A stretch of 64,000 bases of DNA. It comes from Selenomonas sp. AE3005 (lineage in GTDB: Bacteria > Bacillota > Negativicutes > Selenomonadales > Selenomonadaceae). Below are positions 1 through 7,614 of the stretch, piece after piece. Numbering within the stretch: position 1 is the first letter of the stretch; every line of letters starts with the position of its first letter. Location of the stretch: contig NZ_JMME01000001.1 in the NCBI RefSeq assembly GCF_000686945.1, positions 1-64,000 on the forward strand. Direction: 5' to 3'. Position numbers and translations under genes: made by a program. The notes beneath the pieces are model-generated. The model was not told the origin of the DNA and made no database searches. It was given only the letters and a program-made list of their open reading frames with translations.

Positions 1-23
1 ACATCGCAATTTCTTCTGTATAG

Positions 24-48
24 TTTTGAATGTGCAAAACATTCAAAA
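24..48 (+). other. Hairpin in the spacer before 5S rRNA
   Basis: A perfect 10-bp inverted repeat (TTTTGAATGT at 24-33 pairs with ACATTCAAAA at 39-48) with a 5-base loop lies just before the 5S gene. In rRNA operons such spacer stems can serve as processing sites between 23S and 5S. That role is inference; the 23S gene would lie upstream of the window. Confidence 0.4.
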
Positions 49-54
49 GAATAT

Positions 55-170
55 CTGGTGACGATAGCTGAGTGGTTCCACCTGTTCCCATACCGAACAC
101 AGTAGTTAAGCACTCATACGCCGAAAGTACTTGTCTGGAGACGGACTGGGAGGATAGGGCGTTGCCAGTT
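55..170 (+). rRNA. rrf: 5S ribosomal RNA
   Basis: The helix I arms CTGGTGACG (55-63) and CGTTGCCAG (about 160-168) pair over 9 positions. Between them are the typical 5S loop sequences (CCACCTGTTCCCATACCGAA, then GTTAAGC, then GCCGAAAGTACTTG). Length about 115 nt fits bacterial 5S. The exact ends are uncertain by 1-3 bases. It is the last gene of an rRNA operon whose 16S and 23S genes are upstream of the window. Confidence 0.95.
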
Positions 171-177
171 AAGCGAA

Positions 178-207
178 AGCACCCTGTGGGGTGCTTTTTT
201 CTTTTTT
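178..207 (+). terminator. Terminator of the rRNA operon
   Basis: AGCACCC and GGGTGCT form a GC-rich stem with a short loop, followed by TTTTTTCTTTTTT. This is a classic intrinsic terminator directly after 5S rRNA. Confidence 0.9.
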
Positions 208-218
208 ATTACTATTTT

Positions 219-247
219 TTGAACAATGTACAGTAGTATGTTATAAT
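219..247 (+). promoter_or_regulatory. Promoter for the 507-aa gene
   Basis: TTGAAC (219-224), a 17-base spacer and a perfect TATAAT (242-247). It lies just after the rRNA terminator and about 40 bases before the start codon at 289. It may also drive the downstream cbi genes if these form one transcript. Confidence 0.6.
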
Positions 248-288
248 AAAATTTGTTAATTATGAATAATTATTGAGGTTCCGTTTGT

Positions 289-1812
289 ATGGATAATGTA
301 TATTCTCTGGTTAAACATTTTTATGAGGAAAATGACTACGCAGCGCAGATTCTGCCACGTGATGCCGTGGAGGCATATTTGCGGCGCAATGCCTGGCATG
401 GGGCAGAAGATGAAGATTTAAAGAGAATATGGAGTATCATTTCTGTGATGATTTCAGCAGTGAATGATTTTGAATTGTACTCATTCGCCACGCTGACAGC
501 TTATGATTATCAGGAGATATTTTACCGGTATGCCGAAGTGCGGCCGGATTTTATGTTGGCAGAACAGGATATAAATGATTTTTTGTCAACGCTGACAGAT
601 TTTTATGCTTATCTTATACGTACCCGTCATACAGAGGATTTTCAGATTGGGCTGGAGGCAGCCAGGGAGGCTCTGTACGAAGGGGGATATTTTTTTCTGC
701 CTGACAGGCGCGATGGTGATGAGTTTTATCGTTCTTTGGAACACATGGAAGAGGTGTCGTATGACACCATGCAAAAACTCAATAACTTATTGGATTCCTT
801 GCTGCGTCAGATAAGCATTTATTATCAAAAGCCCCACTTCAAGCGGGATATGGACCGGGCAATTCTGATGTATGCCGGGCCGGAGTACGATGGGCAAAGC
901 AGCCTTAATGCAGAGGAGCGGCATAGTTTTTGGCTCGGGTTTTGGGATTTTTTCCTGTTTGATTATCATTTAATTGACTCTGACGCCCTGCCTCTGCGCT
1001 ATTATTATGAATACGAGCGGAGCAATTTAAGCACAACGGAGCAGGATATTCTGCGTGATTTGCTGCGGTCACGGTTTACGGTCTTTACCATCGATGATGT
1101 GGGGGCGGATTTCCTGACCTGCCGCAATTTCTTCACTGACGAGGTTTTTGAACTGCCGGTGCCGGAACTCGCCATGGGTAATTACAGTACCTGTGTGATG
1201 TTTGGTCATATTCATTCACATGGGGTTATGCTGCTTAATTATATAACGTCAATTACCGCCAGTAAAAGACTGCAGACGCGTATGCGTGATGTGGTGCTGC
1301 GGCAGTATGAACTCTTTAAGCTGCAAAATTCGCAGGCGGAATTAAAGGATTTCTTTGCCCGGAATGCCGGTGTCGTGCGTCACACTTTGCAGATTATGTC
1401 CAGCTATGCGCAGCTGAATGTGATTCCTATTCGTACGGTATCGCCGGCGATTGAGGTTCCAGAGAGTGTAAGCGTGGAGTTTGCTGAAGACGAAGATATG
1501 TTAAGGCGTGTGGCTAAGCATGTGGGGTTCAGCAAGTTTGAAATAACGCTATTGGTCAAGCTGTTCGAGGATTATGTGCTGGTGGCCGGCCTGAAGACTG
1601 GCGACGATATTTTGATTACGGCTATTTTACTGAAATTTGCCCAGCTTAACGGGATTGACATATCAGGCGGTTCTGAGATATATGAACTGCTGGGGATTGA
1701 CAGCGCCAGTGTCAAGGACTGTATGGAAAAGGTTCATGGCAAGCTGGGCTGTGTACCCTATGACCCCCGTTATTTGACAGAAGAGGCATTTATAAAGAGT
1801 TTATTCTTTTAA
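289..1812 (+). CDS. Hypothetical 507-aa protein
   Basis: I do not recognise this family. The protein is acidic and rich in Tyr, Phe and Asp, with no signal peptide or membrane segment, so it is probably cytoplasmic and largely helical. No nucleotide-binding or catalytic motif is obvious. A HIHSH cluster near residue 310 could bind metal, but this is weak. The ATG at 289 follows a modest GAGG site. The gene sits between the rRNA operon and the cobalamin genes, 15 bases before a small membrane-protein gene and in the same direction. Co-transcription with cbiT is therefore possible, but a role in cobamide synthesis is not shown. Confidence 0.75.
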   Translation: MDNVYSLVKHFYEENDYAAQILPRDAVEAYLRRNAWHGAEDEDLKRIWSIISVMISAVNDFELYSFATLTAYDYQEIFYRYAEVRPDFMLAEQDINDFLSTLTDFYAYLIRTRHTEDFQIGLEAAREALYEGGYFFLPDRRDGDEFYRSLEHMEEVSYDTMQKLNNLLDSLLRQISIYYQKPHFKRDMDRAILMYAGPEYDGQSSLNAEERHSFWLGFWDFFLFDYHLIDSDALPLRYYYEYERSNLSTTEQDILRDLLRSRFTVFTIDDVGADFLTCRNFFTDEVFELPVPELAMGNYSTCVMFGHIHSHGVMLLNYITSITASKRLQTRMRDVVLRQYELFKLQNSQAELKDFFARNAGVVRHTLQIMSSYAQLNVIPIRTVSPAIEVPESVSVEFAEDEDMLRRVAKHVGFSKFEITLLVKLFEDYVLVAGLKTGDDILITAILLKFAQLNGIDISGGSEIYELLGIDSASVKDCMEKVHGKLGCVPYDPRYLTEEAFIKSLFF

Positions 1813-1827
1813 GTGAGGTGCAGGTGC

Positions 1828-2163
1828 ATGGAACAGGATGAAGGCAAAGTAAGAGTTATGTCCCGTAGTGAACGTGATGATTATGCGGGGGCTACTATAG
1901 AAGAAGGTTCCGGTGCCGAGGAACGGGGACGGCAGGAACAACGTTATGGCTATAATAATTATGGCCGGGTGTTTACCGTAAGACGCCTGGGCTGGCGCGA
2001 TTTGCTCTTTGGTCAGGGCAACTGGCTCAACCGCGCTCTCGTTGCTGTCGGCGTAATTGCCGTGTTGGGCTTTCTGCTCTTTGTGGCGCTGCCCGTGGTG
2101 CTGGTTCTGGTGGGCGTAGCTGTGGCCGTTTGGCTGGTTATGCATCTTATTATGGGGAACTAA
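1828..2163 (+). CDS. Small membrane protein, unknown function
   Basis: A 111-aa protein. The N-terminal 60 residues are charged and hydrophilic. The C-terminal 45 residues are almost continuous hydrophobic sequence with a short break, consistent with two membrane segments as a hairpin, ending HLIMGN. I chose the ATG at 1828 because GAGGTG stands 7 bases upstream; an in-frame GTG at 1813 would lie inside that site. It falls between the 507-aa gene and cbiT with small gaps. I do not recognise a family. Confidence 0.65.
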   Translation: MEQDEGKVRVMSRSERDDYAGATIEEGSGAEERGRQEQRYGYNNYGRVFTVRRLGWRDLLFGQGNWLNRALVAVGVIAVLGFLLFVALPVVLVLVGVAVAVWLVMHLIMGN

Positions 2164-2179
2164 GATAGGGGGGAAGACT

Positions 2180-2758
2180 GTGGAATTTTTGGGAATTGCG
2201 GATGAGGAATTCATCCGGCAGGACGTACCCATGACGAAACAGGAGATTCGTATTCTCAGTCTGGTAAAAGCACGTATCAAGCCCGATGCTGTTGTTTACG
2301 ATATTGGCGCCGGTACAGGTTCACTGTCAGTAGAGGCGGCCAGATTAGCTCCTCAGGGGGAAGTTTACGCTATTGAACGTACCCCGGCAGGGATAAATCT
2401 CATTCGGGCCAATGCGGCTAATTTTGGTGTGACCAATCTTAAAGCTATACAGGCAGAGGCGCCAGAGGGACTGGCAAAGCTGCCGGCTGCAGACGCCGTG
2501 CTGATTGGTGGTACTGGCAGCAAACTGGTGGAAATTATGGATACGATTACGCCGAAACTAAAACCGGAAGGACGTATCGTATTTAACTGTATTACGATTC
2601 AGACACTGATGCAGTGTATTGACTATATGCGCAGTCATTCTGACGAGTATATATACGAGGCTATTCAGGTACAGGTTACAAGGTTGCAGCAGGTAGGGAC
2701 CTACGATATGGCCAAGGCTAACAATCCTATTTATATAGTGACCTGCTGGAAAAAGTGA
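2180..2758 (+). CDS. cbiT: Cobalt-precorrin-6B C15-methyltransferase, decarboxylating (CbiT)
   Basis: A 192-aa class I SAM methyltransferase. In the anaerobic B12 pathway CbiT methylates C15 and removes the acetate carboxyl at C12 of the corrin precursor. The sequence shows PMTKQEIR (17-24), typical of CbiT, and the SAM-binding loop DIGAGTGS (41-48), followed by acidic residue E67 in the ribose-binding region. Length matches stand-alone CbiT; a fused CbiET would be about 400 aa, and no cbiE is present here. The start is GTG at 2180 behind a very strong AGGGGGGAAG site. It opens a tightly packed run of cbi genes. Confidence 0.92.
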   Translation: MEFLGIADEEFIRQDVPMTKQEIRILSLVKARIKPDAVVYDIGAGTGSLSVEAARLAPQGEVYAIERTPAGINLIRANAANFGVTNLKAIQAEAPEGLAKLPAADAVLIGGTGSKLVEIMDTITPKLKPEGRIVFNCITIQTLMQCIDYMRSHSDEYIYEAIQVQVTRLQQVGTYDMAKANNPIYIVTCWKK

Positions 2759-2770
2759 GGGTGAGGAATT

Positions 2771-3529
2771 ATGGTACATATTGTGGGCGCAGGCCCGGGG
2801 GACCCGGATTTAATTACGGTTAAGGGCGCGAAATACTTAAAAGAGGCAGATGTGGTTATTTACGCGGGCTCATTGGTGAATCCGGCACTACTATCTATCT
2901 GCCGCGAGGATGCACAGATTCATAATTCGGCCTCGATGACACTTGATGATGTGGTAGAAGTGATTGTCCAGGCGGAAAAAGAGGGCAAAATGACAGTGCG
3001 CCTGCACACAGGCGACCCCTCTGTTTATGGTGCTATACAGGAACAGATGGACGCTTTTAATAAGAAGGGCATTGAGTATGACATTACGCCGGGCGTTAGT
3101 TCCTGTTTTGCCACGGCGGCAGCTCTGAAACAGGAGTATACCCTGCCGGGAATTTCGCAGACGGTTATTATCACGCGTAATGAAGGGCGGACGCCGGTGC
3201 CGGAGGCGGAAAAACTGCGCAGTCTGGCCCAGCATCAGTCTACGATGTGTATTTATCTGTCCATAGCAATGCTGGATAAGGTAGTGGCGGAATTGATGGC
3301 CGGCGGCTATCCGGCCGAAACACCGATTGCCATCGTACAGCGGGCCTCATGGCCGGATGAAAAAATTGTCCGGGGGACGCTGGCAACCATTGTCAGTGAT
3401 ATAGCAGACAAGGATATAGACCGTACAGCCATGATAGTCGTCAGTCATTGTCTTGGTGCGGATTATGAGTTATCCAGGCTTTATGCACCTGAATTTTCCC
3501 ATATGTTCCGAAAGGCTGTGAAAGAATGA
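2771..3529 (+). CDS. cbiF: Cobalt-precorrin-4 C11-methyltransferase (CbiF)
   Basis: A 252-aa tetrapyrrole (class III) methylase. It adds the C11 methyl group to cobalt-precorrin-4 using SAM. Family marks are the N-terminal VGAGPGDPDLIT (5-16), the central RLHTGDPSVYGA motif (about residue 77) and the AIVQRASWPDE stretch near residue 190. These match CbiF/CobM rather than the other class III methylases of the pathway. A GAGG site precedes the ATG. Its stop overlaps the cbiG start by ATGA, indicating translational coupling. Confidence 0.93.
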   Translation: MVHIVGAGPGDPDLITVKGAKYLKEADVVIYAGSLVNPALLSICREDAQIHNSASMTLDDVVEVIVQAEKEGKMTVRLHTGDPSVYGAIQEQMDAFNKKGIEYDITPGVSSCFATAAALKQEYTLPGISQTVIITRNEGRTPVPEAEKLRSLAQHQSTMCIYLSIAMLDKVVAELMAGGYPAETPIAIVQRASWPDEKIVRGTLATIVSDIADKDIDRTAMIVVSHCLGADYELSRLYAPEFSHMFRKAVKE

Positions 3530-4638
3530 GATTAGCGTGCTTGGCTGTAACGAGAAAGGGCTTACAGATGGCGCAGACGCTACGTGAGTGTCTGGACGAG
3601 CCGATTGATGTATATATTAACAACAAAGTAGTACCCGGTGAGGCGGCTAAAAAGATATTGCACGTCAATACCTTTGACAAATTGGAAGACGCGGTAAAAG
3701 AAACTTTTTATGTCTATGACGGTCTTATCTTTGTCATGGCTACGGGAATTGTGGTACGGACGATTGCGCCGTTTTTGGAAAATAAGCTCACGGACCCAGC
3801 GGTGGTCGTCTTTGATGAGCAGGGCAGGCATGGTATCAGCCTCTTGTCCGGTCATGTGGGGGGCGCTAATGAGCTGACACGCACCTTGTGCCGGGCTTTG
3901 GGCGCTAATCCTGTAATTACCACGGCAACTGATGTAAATGAAAAACTGGCGCCGGATGTTATTTCCGAACGTCTGGGACTGCGTCCGTGGCCGAAAGTAC
4001 GCATTAAAACTATCAATGCCGGCCTGCTGGAGGAACGCATTGTTCACTGGCGCATTGACCGCACGCTGCCGCATAGCAGTTTTTACCAGCAGCGGCTCGA
4101 AAAATACGGTCAGTTTGTTGATTTATGTGCACCGGGGCAGCTGTTTGAAATTGAACAGGATAAAAAGGAACAGCTGGAAATCGTGGTCACAACGGAAGCG
4201 CGGCTGCCGAACCTGGCAGACCTGCCAGCCAATATTCTGTGCATGACGCCGCGCCGTCTGATTGCCGGTGTCGGCTGCCGCAAGGGGACGCCGGCCGCTA
4301 TGGTCATGATGGCTTTGGACGAGGCCTGCAAAATGATAGGCCTTGACCGGTCATTCATAGATGTGCTGGCCAGTACGATGGTGAAACGTCATGAGGCCGG
4401 AATACTTTACGCCGGTGATAGCCTGGTACGGCCGGTTAAGTTCTTCGATAACGATATTATGGCGCAGATGATTGCCAAGCATCATCTGGAAGAATCGGAG
4501 TTTGTTTTAAATCGTATCGGTATCGGTAATGTCTGCGAGGCGGCAGCTTACTGTGAGGCCGGCGAACGGGGCGGCAAGCTGGCCCTGCGCAAAACGAGTT
4601 TTGAAAGGGTAACGGTGGCGTTATTATGGGAAAAATAA
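3526..4638 (+). CDS. cbiG: Cobalt-precorrin-5A hydrolase (CbiG)
   Basis: A 370-aa protein that opens the delta-lactone of cobalt-precorrin-5A, releasing acetaldehyde; this step is specific to the anaerobic B12 route. The N-terminal domain contains the conserved MATGIVVR segment and a GHVGGANELT motif (about 107-116). The C-terminal CbiG_C domain starts near residue 245 with AGVGCRKG. It overlaps cbiF by 4 bases and cbiH by 13 bases. One TGACCGGTCA palindrome lies inside it at 4344. Confidence 0.93.
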   Translation: MRLACLAVTRKGLQMAQTLRECLDEPIDVYINNKVVPGEAAKKILHVNTFDKLEDAVKETFYVYDGLIFVMATGIVVRTIAPFLENKLTDPAVVVFDEQGRHGISLLSGHVGGANELTRTLCRALGANPVITTATDVNEKLAPDVISERLGLRPWPKVRIKTINAGLLEERIVHWRIDRTLPHSSFYQQRLEKYGQFVDLCAPGQLFEIEQDKKEQLEIVVTTEARLPNLADLPANILCMTPRRLIAGVGCRKGTPAAMVMMALDEACKMIGLDRSFIDVLASTMVKRHEAGILYAGDSLVRPVKFFDNDIMAQMIAKHHLEESEFVLNRIGIGNVCEAAAYCEAGERGGKLALRKTSFERVTVALLWEK

Positions 4639-5381
4639 CCGTAGTGGGCATTGGCCCGGGGAACCTTTTGGATATGACACCCAGAGCACGGCAGGCCATT
4701 GAAGAGGCGGCGGTGATTGCCGGGTATAATACCTATATCAAGCTGATTGAGCCGCTGTTAGGCGAGCGCAAAGTTATTGGCACGGCCATGATGCAGGAAA
4801 TTGACCGCTGCCGCATGGCGGTTAGTGAGGCCGCTGAGGGACGTGATACCGTAGTAGTGTCGAGTGGTGATGCCGGCGTTTACGGTATGGCCGGACTGGT
4901 GCTGGAGCTCGTACTGCAGCTGCCAGCGGAGAAACGCCCCGCATTTGGCGGTGTAATTGCCGGTGTGTCAGCAGTCAATGCGGCGGCCTCGGTACTCGGA
5001 GCACCCTTAATGCATGACTTTGCCGTCATCAGCCTGTCAGACCTGCTGACACCGTGGGAAACCATCGAAAAACGCATTGAGATGGCAGCCCAGGGGGATT
5101 TTGTAACGGCACTTTATAACCCGAAAAGCAAAAAACGGGTGGAGAATATTGAGCAGGTGCGGAAAATCATGCTCAAATACCGCAAGGCTGAAACGCCTGT
5201 CGGTATTGTGACAGCAGCCAGCCGTGACGGTGAGGGCAAAATTATTTCCACACTGGCGGATTTCACCAAGCAGGAAATCAATATGTTCTCGCTCGTCATC
5301 ATCGGCAACTCCATGACGTATGTGAAAGATGGTTATATGATTACCCCGCGTGGTTACGGCAATAAGGAGCCGGGCTTATGA
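4626..5381 (+). CDS. cbiH: Cobalt-precorrin-3 C17-methyltransferase (CbiH)
   Basis: A 251-aa class III tetrapyrrole methylase that methylates C17 with ring contraction in the anaerobic pathway. Visible marks are VGIGPGNLLDMTPRA (6-20), VVSSGDAGVYGMAG (about 77-90) and the ALYNPKSKKR segment typical of CbiH/CobJ. The length is that of the stand-alone enzyme, with no iron-sulfur or CbiG fusion. It starts inside the end of cbiG and overlaps cbiJ by 4 bases (ATGA). Confidence 0.92.
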   Translation: MGKITVVGIGPGNLLDMTPRARQAIEEAAVIAGYNTYIKLIEPLLGERKVIGTAMMQEIDRCRMAVSEAAEGRDTVVVSSGDAGVYGMAGLVLELVLQLPAEKRPAFGGVIAGVSAVNAAASVLGAPLMHDFAVISLSDLLTPWETIEKRIEMAAQGDFVTALYNPKSKKRVENIEQVRKIMLKYRKAETPVGIVTAASRDGEGKIISTLADFTKQEINMFSLVIIGNSMTYVKDGYMITPRGYGNKEPGL

Positions 5382-6151
5382 TTTTCGTCGTGGCCGGCAC
5401 ACAGGACGGCCGGGAACTTGTCAAAATCCTGCTTGAAAAAGGATATGACGTGGCGGCGTCGGTGGTCAGCCGTTATGGCGGTGAACTCCTGGCGCATGCC
5501 TGCGGGCAAAAATGCCTGATAAATGACCGGCCTTTGGACCAGCAGGAACTACAGGCATATATGCAGGAGCATGCTATAAATATGCTGGTAGATGCCAGTC
5601 ATCCCTATGCGGCCAATGTCAGCGCTAATGCCATCGCTGCCTGTCAGAAACTGTCTGTGCCGTATATCCGTTATGAGCGTGACCTGACCAAGCTGGACTA
5701 CGCTAAGATTACCGTGGTGCACAGCTACGAGGAGGCGGCTAAAGCCGCAGCGGCGCTGGGGAAAAATATTTTTCTCACCACGGGCAGCCGCAATCTGGAT
5801 AAATTCGTGCACAGTCCGTACTTACAGACGGCAGAACTGACGGCCAGAGTGCTGCCCACGGCTGACGTAATTGCAGCCTGCGAACAGCTCGGCCTTGATG
5901 CCGGACATATTGTAGCCTTGCAGGGGCCGTTTTCCAAGGATTTAAACAAGGAACTCTTTTGTAAATACGGCGCGCAGGTTATCATCACGAAAAACAGCGG
6001 TACTATCGGCGGCACAGATACAAAACTGGCTGCGGCCAAGGAGTTAGGACTGCCCATTGTGCTGATTGACCGTCCGCAGCTTGATTATCCCTGCCTTGGC
6101 CATAATTACGATGAAATACTGGCTTTTGTGCAATCAGTCAACGATAAATAA
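5378..6151 (+). CDS. cbiJ: Cobalt-precorrin-6A reductase (CbiJ)
   Basis: A 257-aa NAD(P)H-dependent reductase of the CbiJ/CobK family that reduces the corrin macrocycle of cobalt-precorrin-6A. Typical features are the N-terminal GTQDGREL, the central VDASHPYAANVS, the IRYERDL segment, and a C-terminal TKNSGTIGGTDTKLAAA substrate-binding stretch. It is the last gene of the first cbi block and is followed immediately by an intrinsic terminator. Confidence 0.92.
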   Translation: MIFVVAGTQDGRELVKILLEKGYDVAASVVSRYGGELLAHACGQKCLINDRPLDQQELQAYMQEHAINMLVDASHPYAANVSANAIAACQKLSVPYIRYERDLTKLDYAKITVVHSYEEAAKAAAALGKNIFLTTGSRNLDKFVHSPYLQTAELTARVLPTADVIAACEQLGLDAGHIVALQGPFSKDLNKELFCKYGAQVIITKNSGTIGGTDTKLAAAKELGLPIVLIDRPQLDYPCLGHNYDEILAFVQSVNDK

Positions 6152-6180
6152 TCTCTGCAATTAGCAGGGATTATTTTTTT
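6147..6180 (+). terminator. Terminator after cbiJ
   Basis: AATAATCTCTGC (6147-6158) pairs with GCAGGGATTATT (6164-6175) and is followed by a run of T. The hairpin begins within the cbiJ stop region. It closes the cbiT-cbiJ transcript on the + strand. Confidence 0.9.
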
Positions 6181-6184
6181 GGCC

Positions 6185-6219
6185 AAAAAACTGCCGCGCA
6201 GACTTGTCTGCACGGCAGT
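6185..6219 (-). terminator. Minus-strand terminator of the candidate small RNA
   Basis: Read on the minus strand, ACTGCCGTGCAGAC pairs with GTCTGCGCGGCAGT (one mismatch in 14, 2-base loop) and is followed by TTTTTTGG. Orientation is set by the A-run at 6185-6190 on the + strand. It therefore does not serve cbiJ. Confidence 0.85.
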
Positions 6220-6336
6220 AGAATGCCTGCCAGTAACCAATCATCAGCATACCACGGACTGTAAGTTCAGGCCATCGCCTTGCGGTGTGCTGTCCTGTGC
6301 TGTGAAGTTTTCTCTGCAGGGTGCGTAGGCAGGATA
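6185..6336 (-). ncRNA. Candidate small structured RNA, 6S-like shape
   Basis: The cbiJ-cbiC gap carries a complete minus-strand transcription unit. A possible promoter is TTTTCA (6366-6371), 17 bases, then TATTAT (6343-6348). The end is a very strong terminator (6190-6219) with a U-run at 6185-6190. The predicted RNA of about 150 nt folds as a rod: closing stem CCUGCC/GGCAGG (6328-6333 with 6226-6231), a large internal bubble, stems CAGCA/UGCUG and GGAC/GUCC, and an apical hairpin CACCGC-AAG-GCGAUG. That shape resembles 6S RNA, the RNA polymerase-binding regulator. I cannot confirm family membership, and no convincing ORF is present. Confidence 0.5.
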
Positions 6337-6354
6337 AATATGATAATATATAAT
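6326..6354 (+). promoter_or_regulatory. Putative promoter for cbiC
   Basis: TAGGCA (6326-6331), 17 bases, TATAAT (6349-6354). It overlaps the divergent promoter proposed for the minus-strand RNA, so the two transcripts would compete or be co-regulated. The -35 match is only moderate. Confidence 0.45.
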
Positions 6355-6385
6355 ATGTATGATTATGAAAATGAGGTGATTGATT

Positions 6386-7021
6386 ATGGACTTTATCAAG
6401 CAGCCCATGGAAATAGAAAATCGCAGTATGGAAATAATTGCCCCCCATCTGGCCGGTCTTAATCTTAGTCCCGAGCAGGTGAAGGTGTATTCCCGTCTTA
6501 TACATGCCGCTGGTGATGTGGAGTATGCGCCCATCATTAAAATGTCACCTGACGCTATCGAAAAAGCTATGGACGCTTTAGAAAGTGGCTGTGACATTTA
6601 CACCGATGTGGAAATGGTCCGCACGGGAATCAACAAGCGCAAGCTGGCCTCCTTTGGCGGACAGGTGCATTGTCTGATTGCCGATGAGGAAGTGGCTAAA
6701 ACGGCCAAAGAGCAGGGGATTACTCGTTCTATGTCTGCTATACGCAAATTTGGTGCACAGATGAACGGCGCTATCATTGCCATCGGCAACGCCCCGACGG
6801 CGCTCTTTGAAGTGCTGCGGCAGGTGGAGGAAGAAAATCTGCGGCCGGCCTGCATTGTCGGGATTCCTGTCGGCTTTGTGGGCGCGGCTGATTCCAAAGA
6901 GGAACTGGCTAAGCAAAATACGGTGCCCTTTATCACGGTGACTGGTACCAAGGGCGGCAGCCCCATTGCTGCGGCCGCGGTTAATGCGCTGATGTATCTT
7001 ATCAACAACGACAGGGGCTAA
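6386..7021 (+). CDS. cbiC: Cobalt-precorrin-8 methylmutase (CbiC)
   Basis: A 211-aa mutase that moves the C11 methyl group to C12, giving cobyrinic acid. The catalytic His of the CbiC/CobH family is visible as H40 in SRLIHAAGDVEY. Other conserved parts are TDVEMVRTGI, GNAPTALFE and GIPVGFVGAADSKEEL. I chose the ATG at 6386, 6 bases after GAGGTGA, over a TTG two codons upstream. It opens the second block of cobamide genes and probably has its own promoter. Confidence 0.93.
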   Translation: MDFIKQPMEIENRSMEIIAPHLAGLNLSPEQVKVYSRLIHAAGDVEYAPIIKMSPDAIEKAMDALESGCDIYTDVEMVRTGINKRKLASFGGQVHCLIADEEVAKTAKEQGITRSMSAIRKFGAQMNGAIIAIGNAPTALFEVLRQVEEENLRPACIVGIPVGFVGAADSKEELAKQNTVPFITVTGTKGGSPIAAAAVNALMYLINNDRG

Positions 7022-7026
7022 CGGTC

Positions 7027-7614
7027 ATGGCAGGAAAGATAATCTTAGTGACCGGCGGTGCTCGTTCGGGGAAGTCCAGTTTTGCCGAAAAATTGGCGGC
7101 GGATATGGGCTGCTCTGTCGGCTATATTGCCACGGCGCAGATTTACGATGAGGAGATGCGCTATCGGGTAAAACTGCATCGGGAACGGCGGCCGTCAGCC
7201 TGGCAGACCTGGGAGGCACCCTTTGAGGCCGACAAGATTATTGCCGAGGCGGCCAAAGAACACAAGGTATTGCTGTTTGACTGCATTACGCTGTATTTGA
7301 GCAATCACCTGTGCAGAATCCTCTATGATGAACTGACCGATGAACGGGCCTATCAGATTGTGGAGGAGCAGATAGGCGCATTGGTGAAAGCGGCGCAGGC
7401 AGCCGCTGCGCAGGGCACGACAACGATTTTTGTTACCAATGAAGTCGGGGCTGGCATAGTGCCGGAAAATAAACTGTCCCGGCTGTATCGTGACGCCAGC
7501 GGCCTGAGCAATCAGCGCCTGGCCGCTGCGGCTGATGATGTGTACGCCGTTATGGCCGGGATTCCCGTAAATATCAAAAAACTCTATGCGGCACAGGAAA
7601 AGGACGGATACTAA
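7027..7614 (+). CDS. cobU: Adenosylcobinamide kinase / adenosylcobinamide-phosphate guanylyltransferase (CobU)
   Basis: A 195-aa bifunctional enzyme that phosphorylates adenosylcobinamide and then transfers GMP to it in nucleotide-loop assembly. It has a P-loop GGARSGKS (10-17), the KLHRERRPSAW region containing the His that carries GMP, and NEVGAGIVPENKLSRLYRD near residue 140. The length is normal. It lies 5 bases after cbiC, and the cbiP start follows its stop codon with no gap. Confidence 0.94.
   Translation: MAGKIILVTGGARSGKSSFAEKLAADMGCSVGYIATAQIYDEEMRYRVKLHRERRPSAWQTWEAPFEADKIIAEAAKEHKVLLFDCITLYLSNHLCRILYDELTDERAYQIVEEQIGALVKAAQAAAAQGTTTIFVTNEVGAGIVPENKLSRLYRDASGLSNQRLAAAADDVYAVMAGIPVNIKKLYAAQEKDGY

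Noticed and set aside
1813-2179. Cobalamin riboswitch ahead of cbiT
   Set aside because: No B12-box sequence is present; the region codes for the small membrane protein.
6161-6597. Minus-strand ORFs in the cbiJ-cbiC gap
   Set aside because: They run into the start of cbiC, lack ribosome binding sites, and coincide with the predicted structured RNA.
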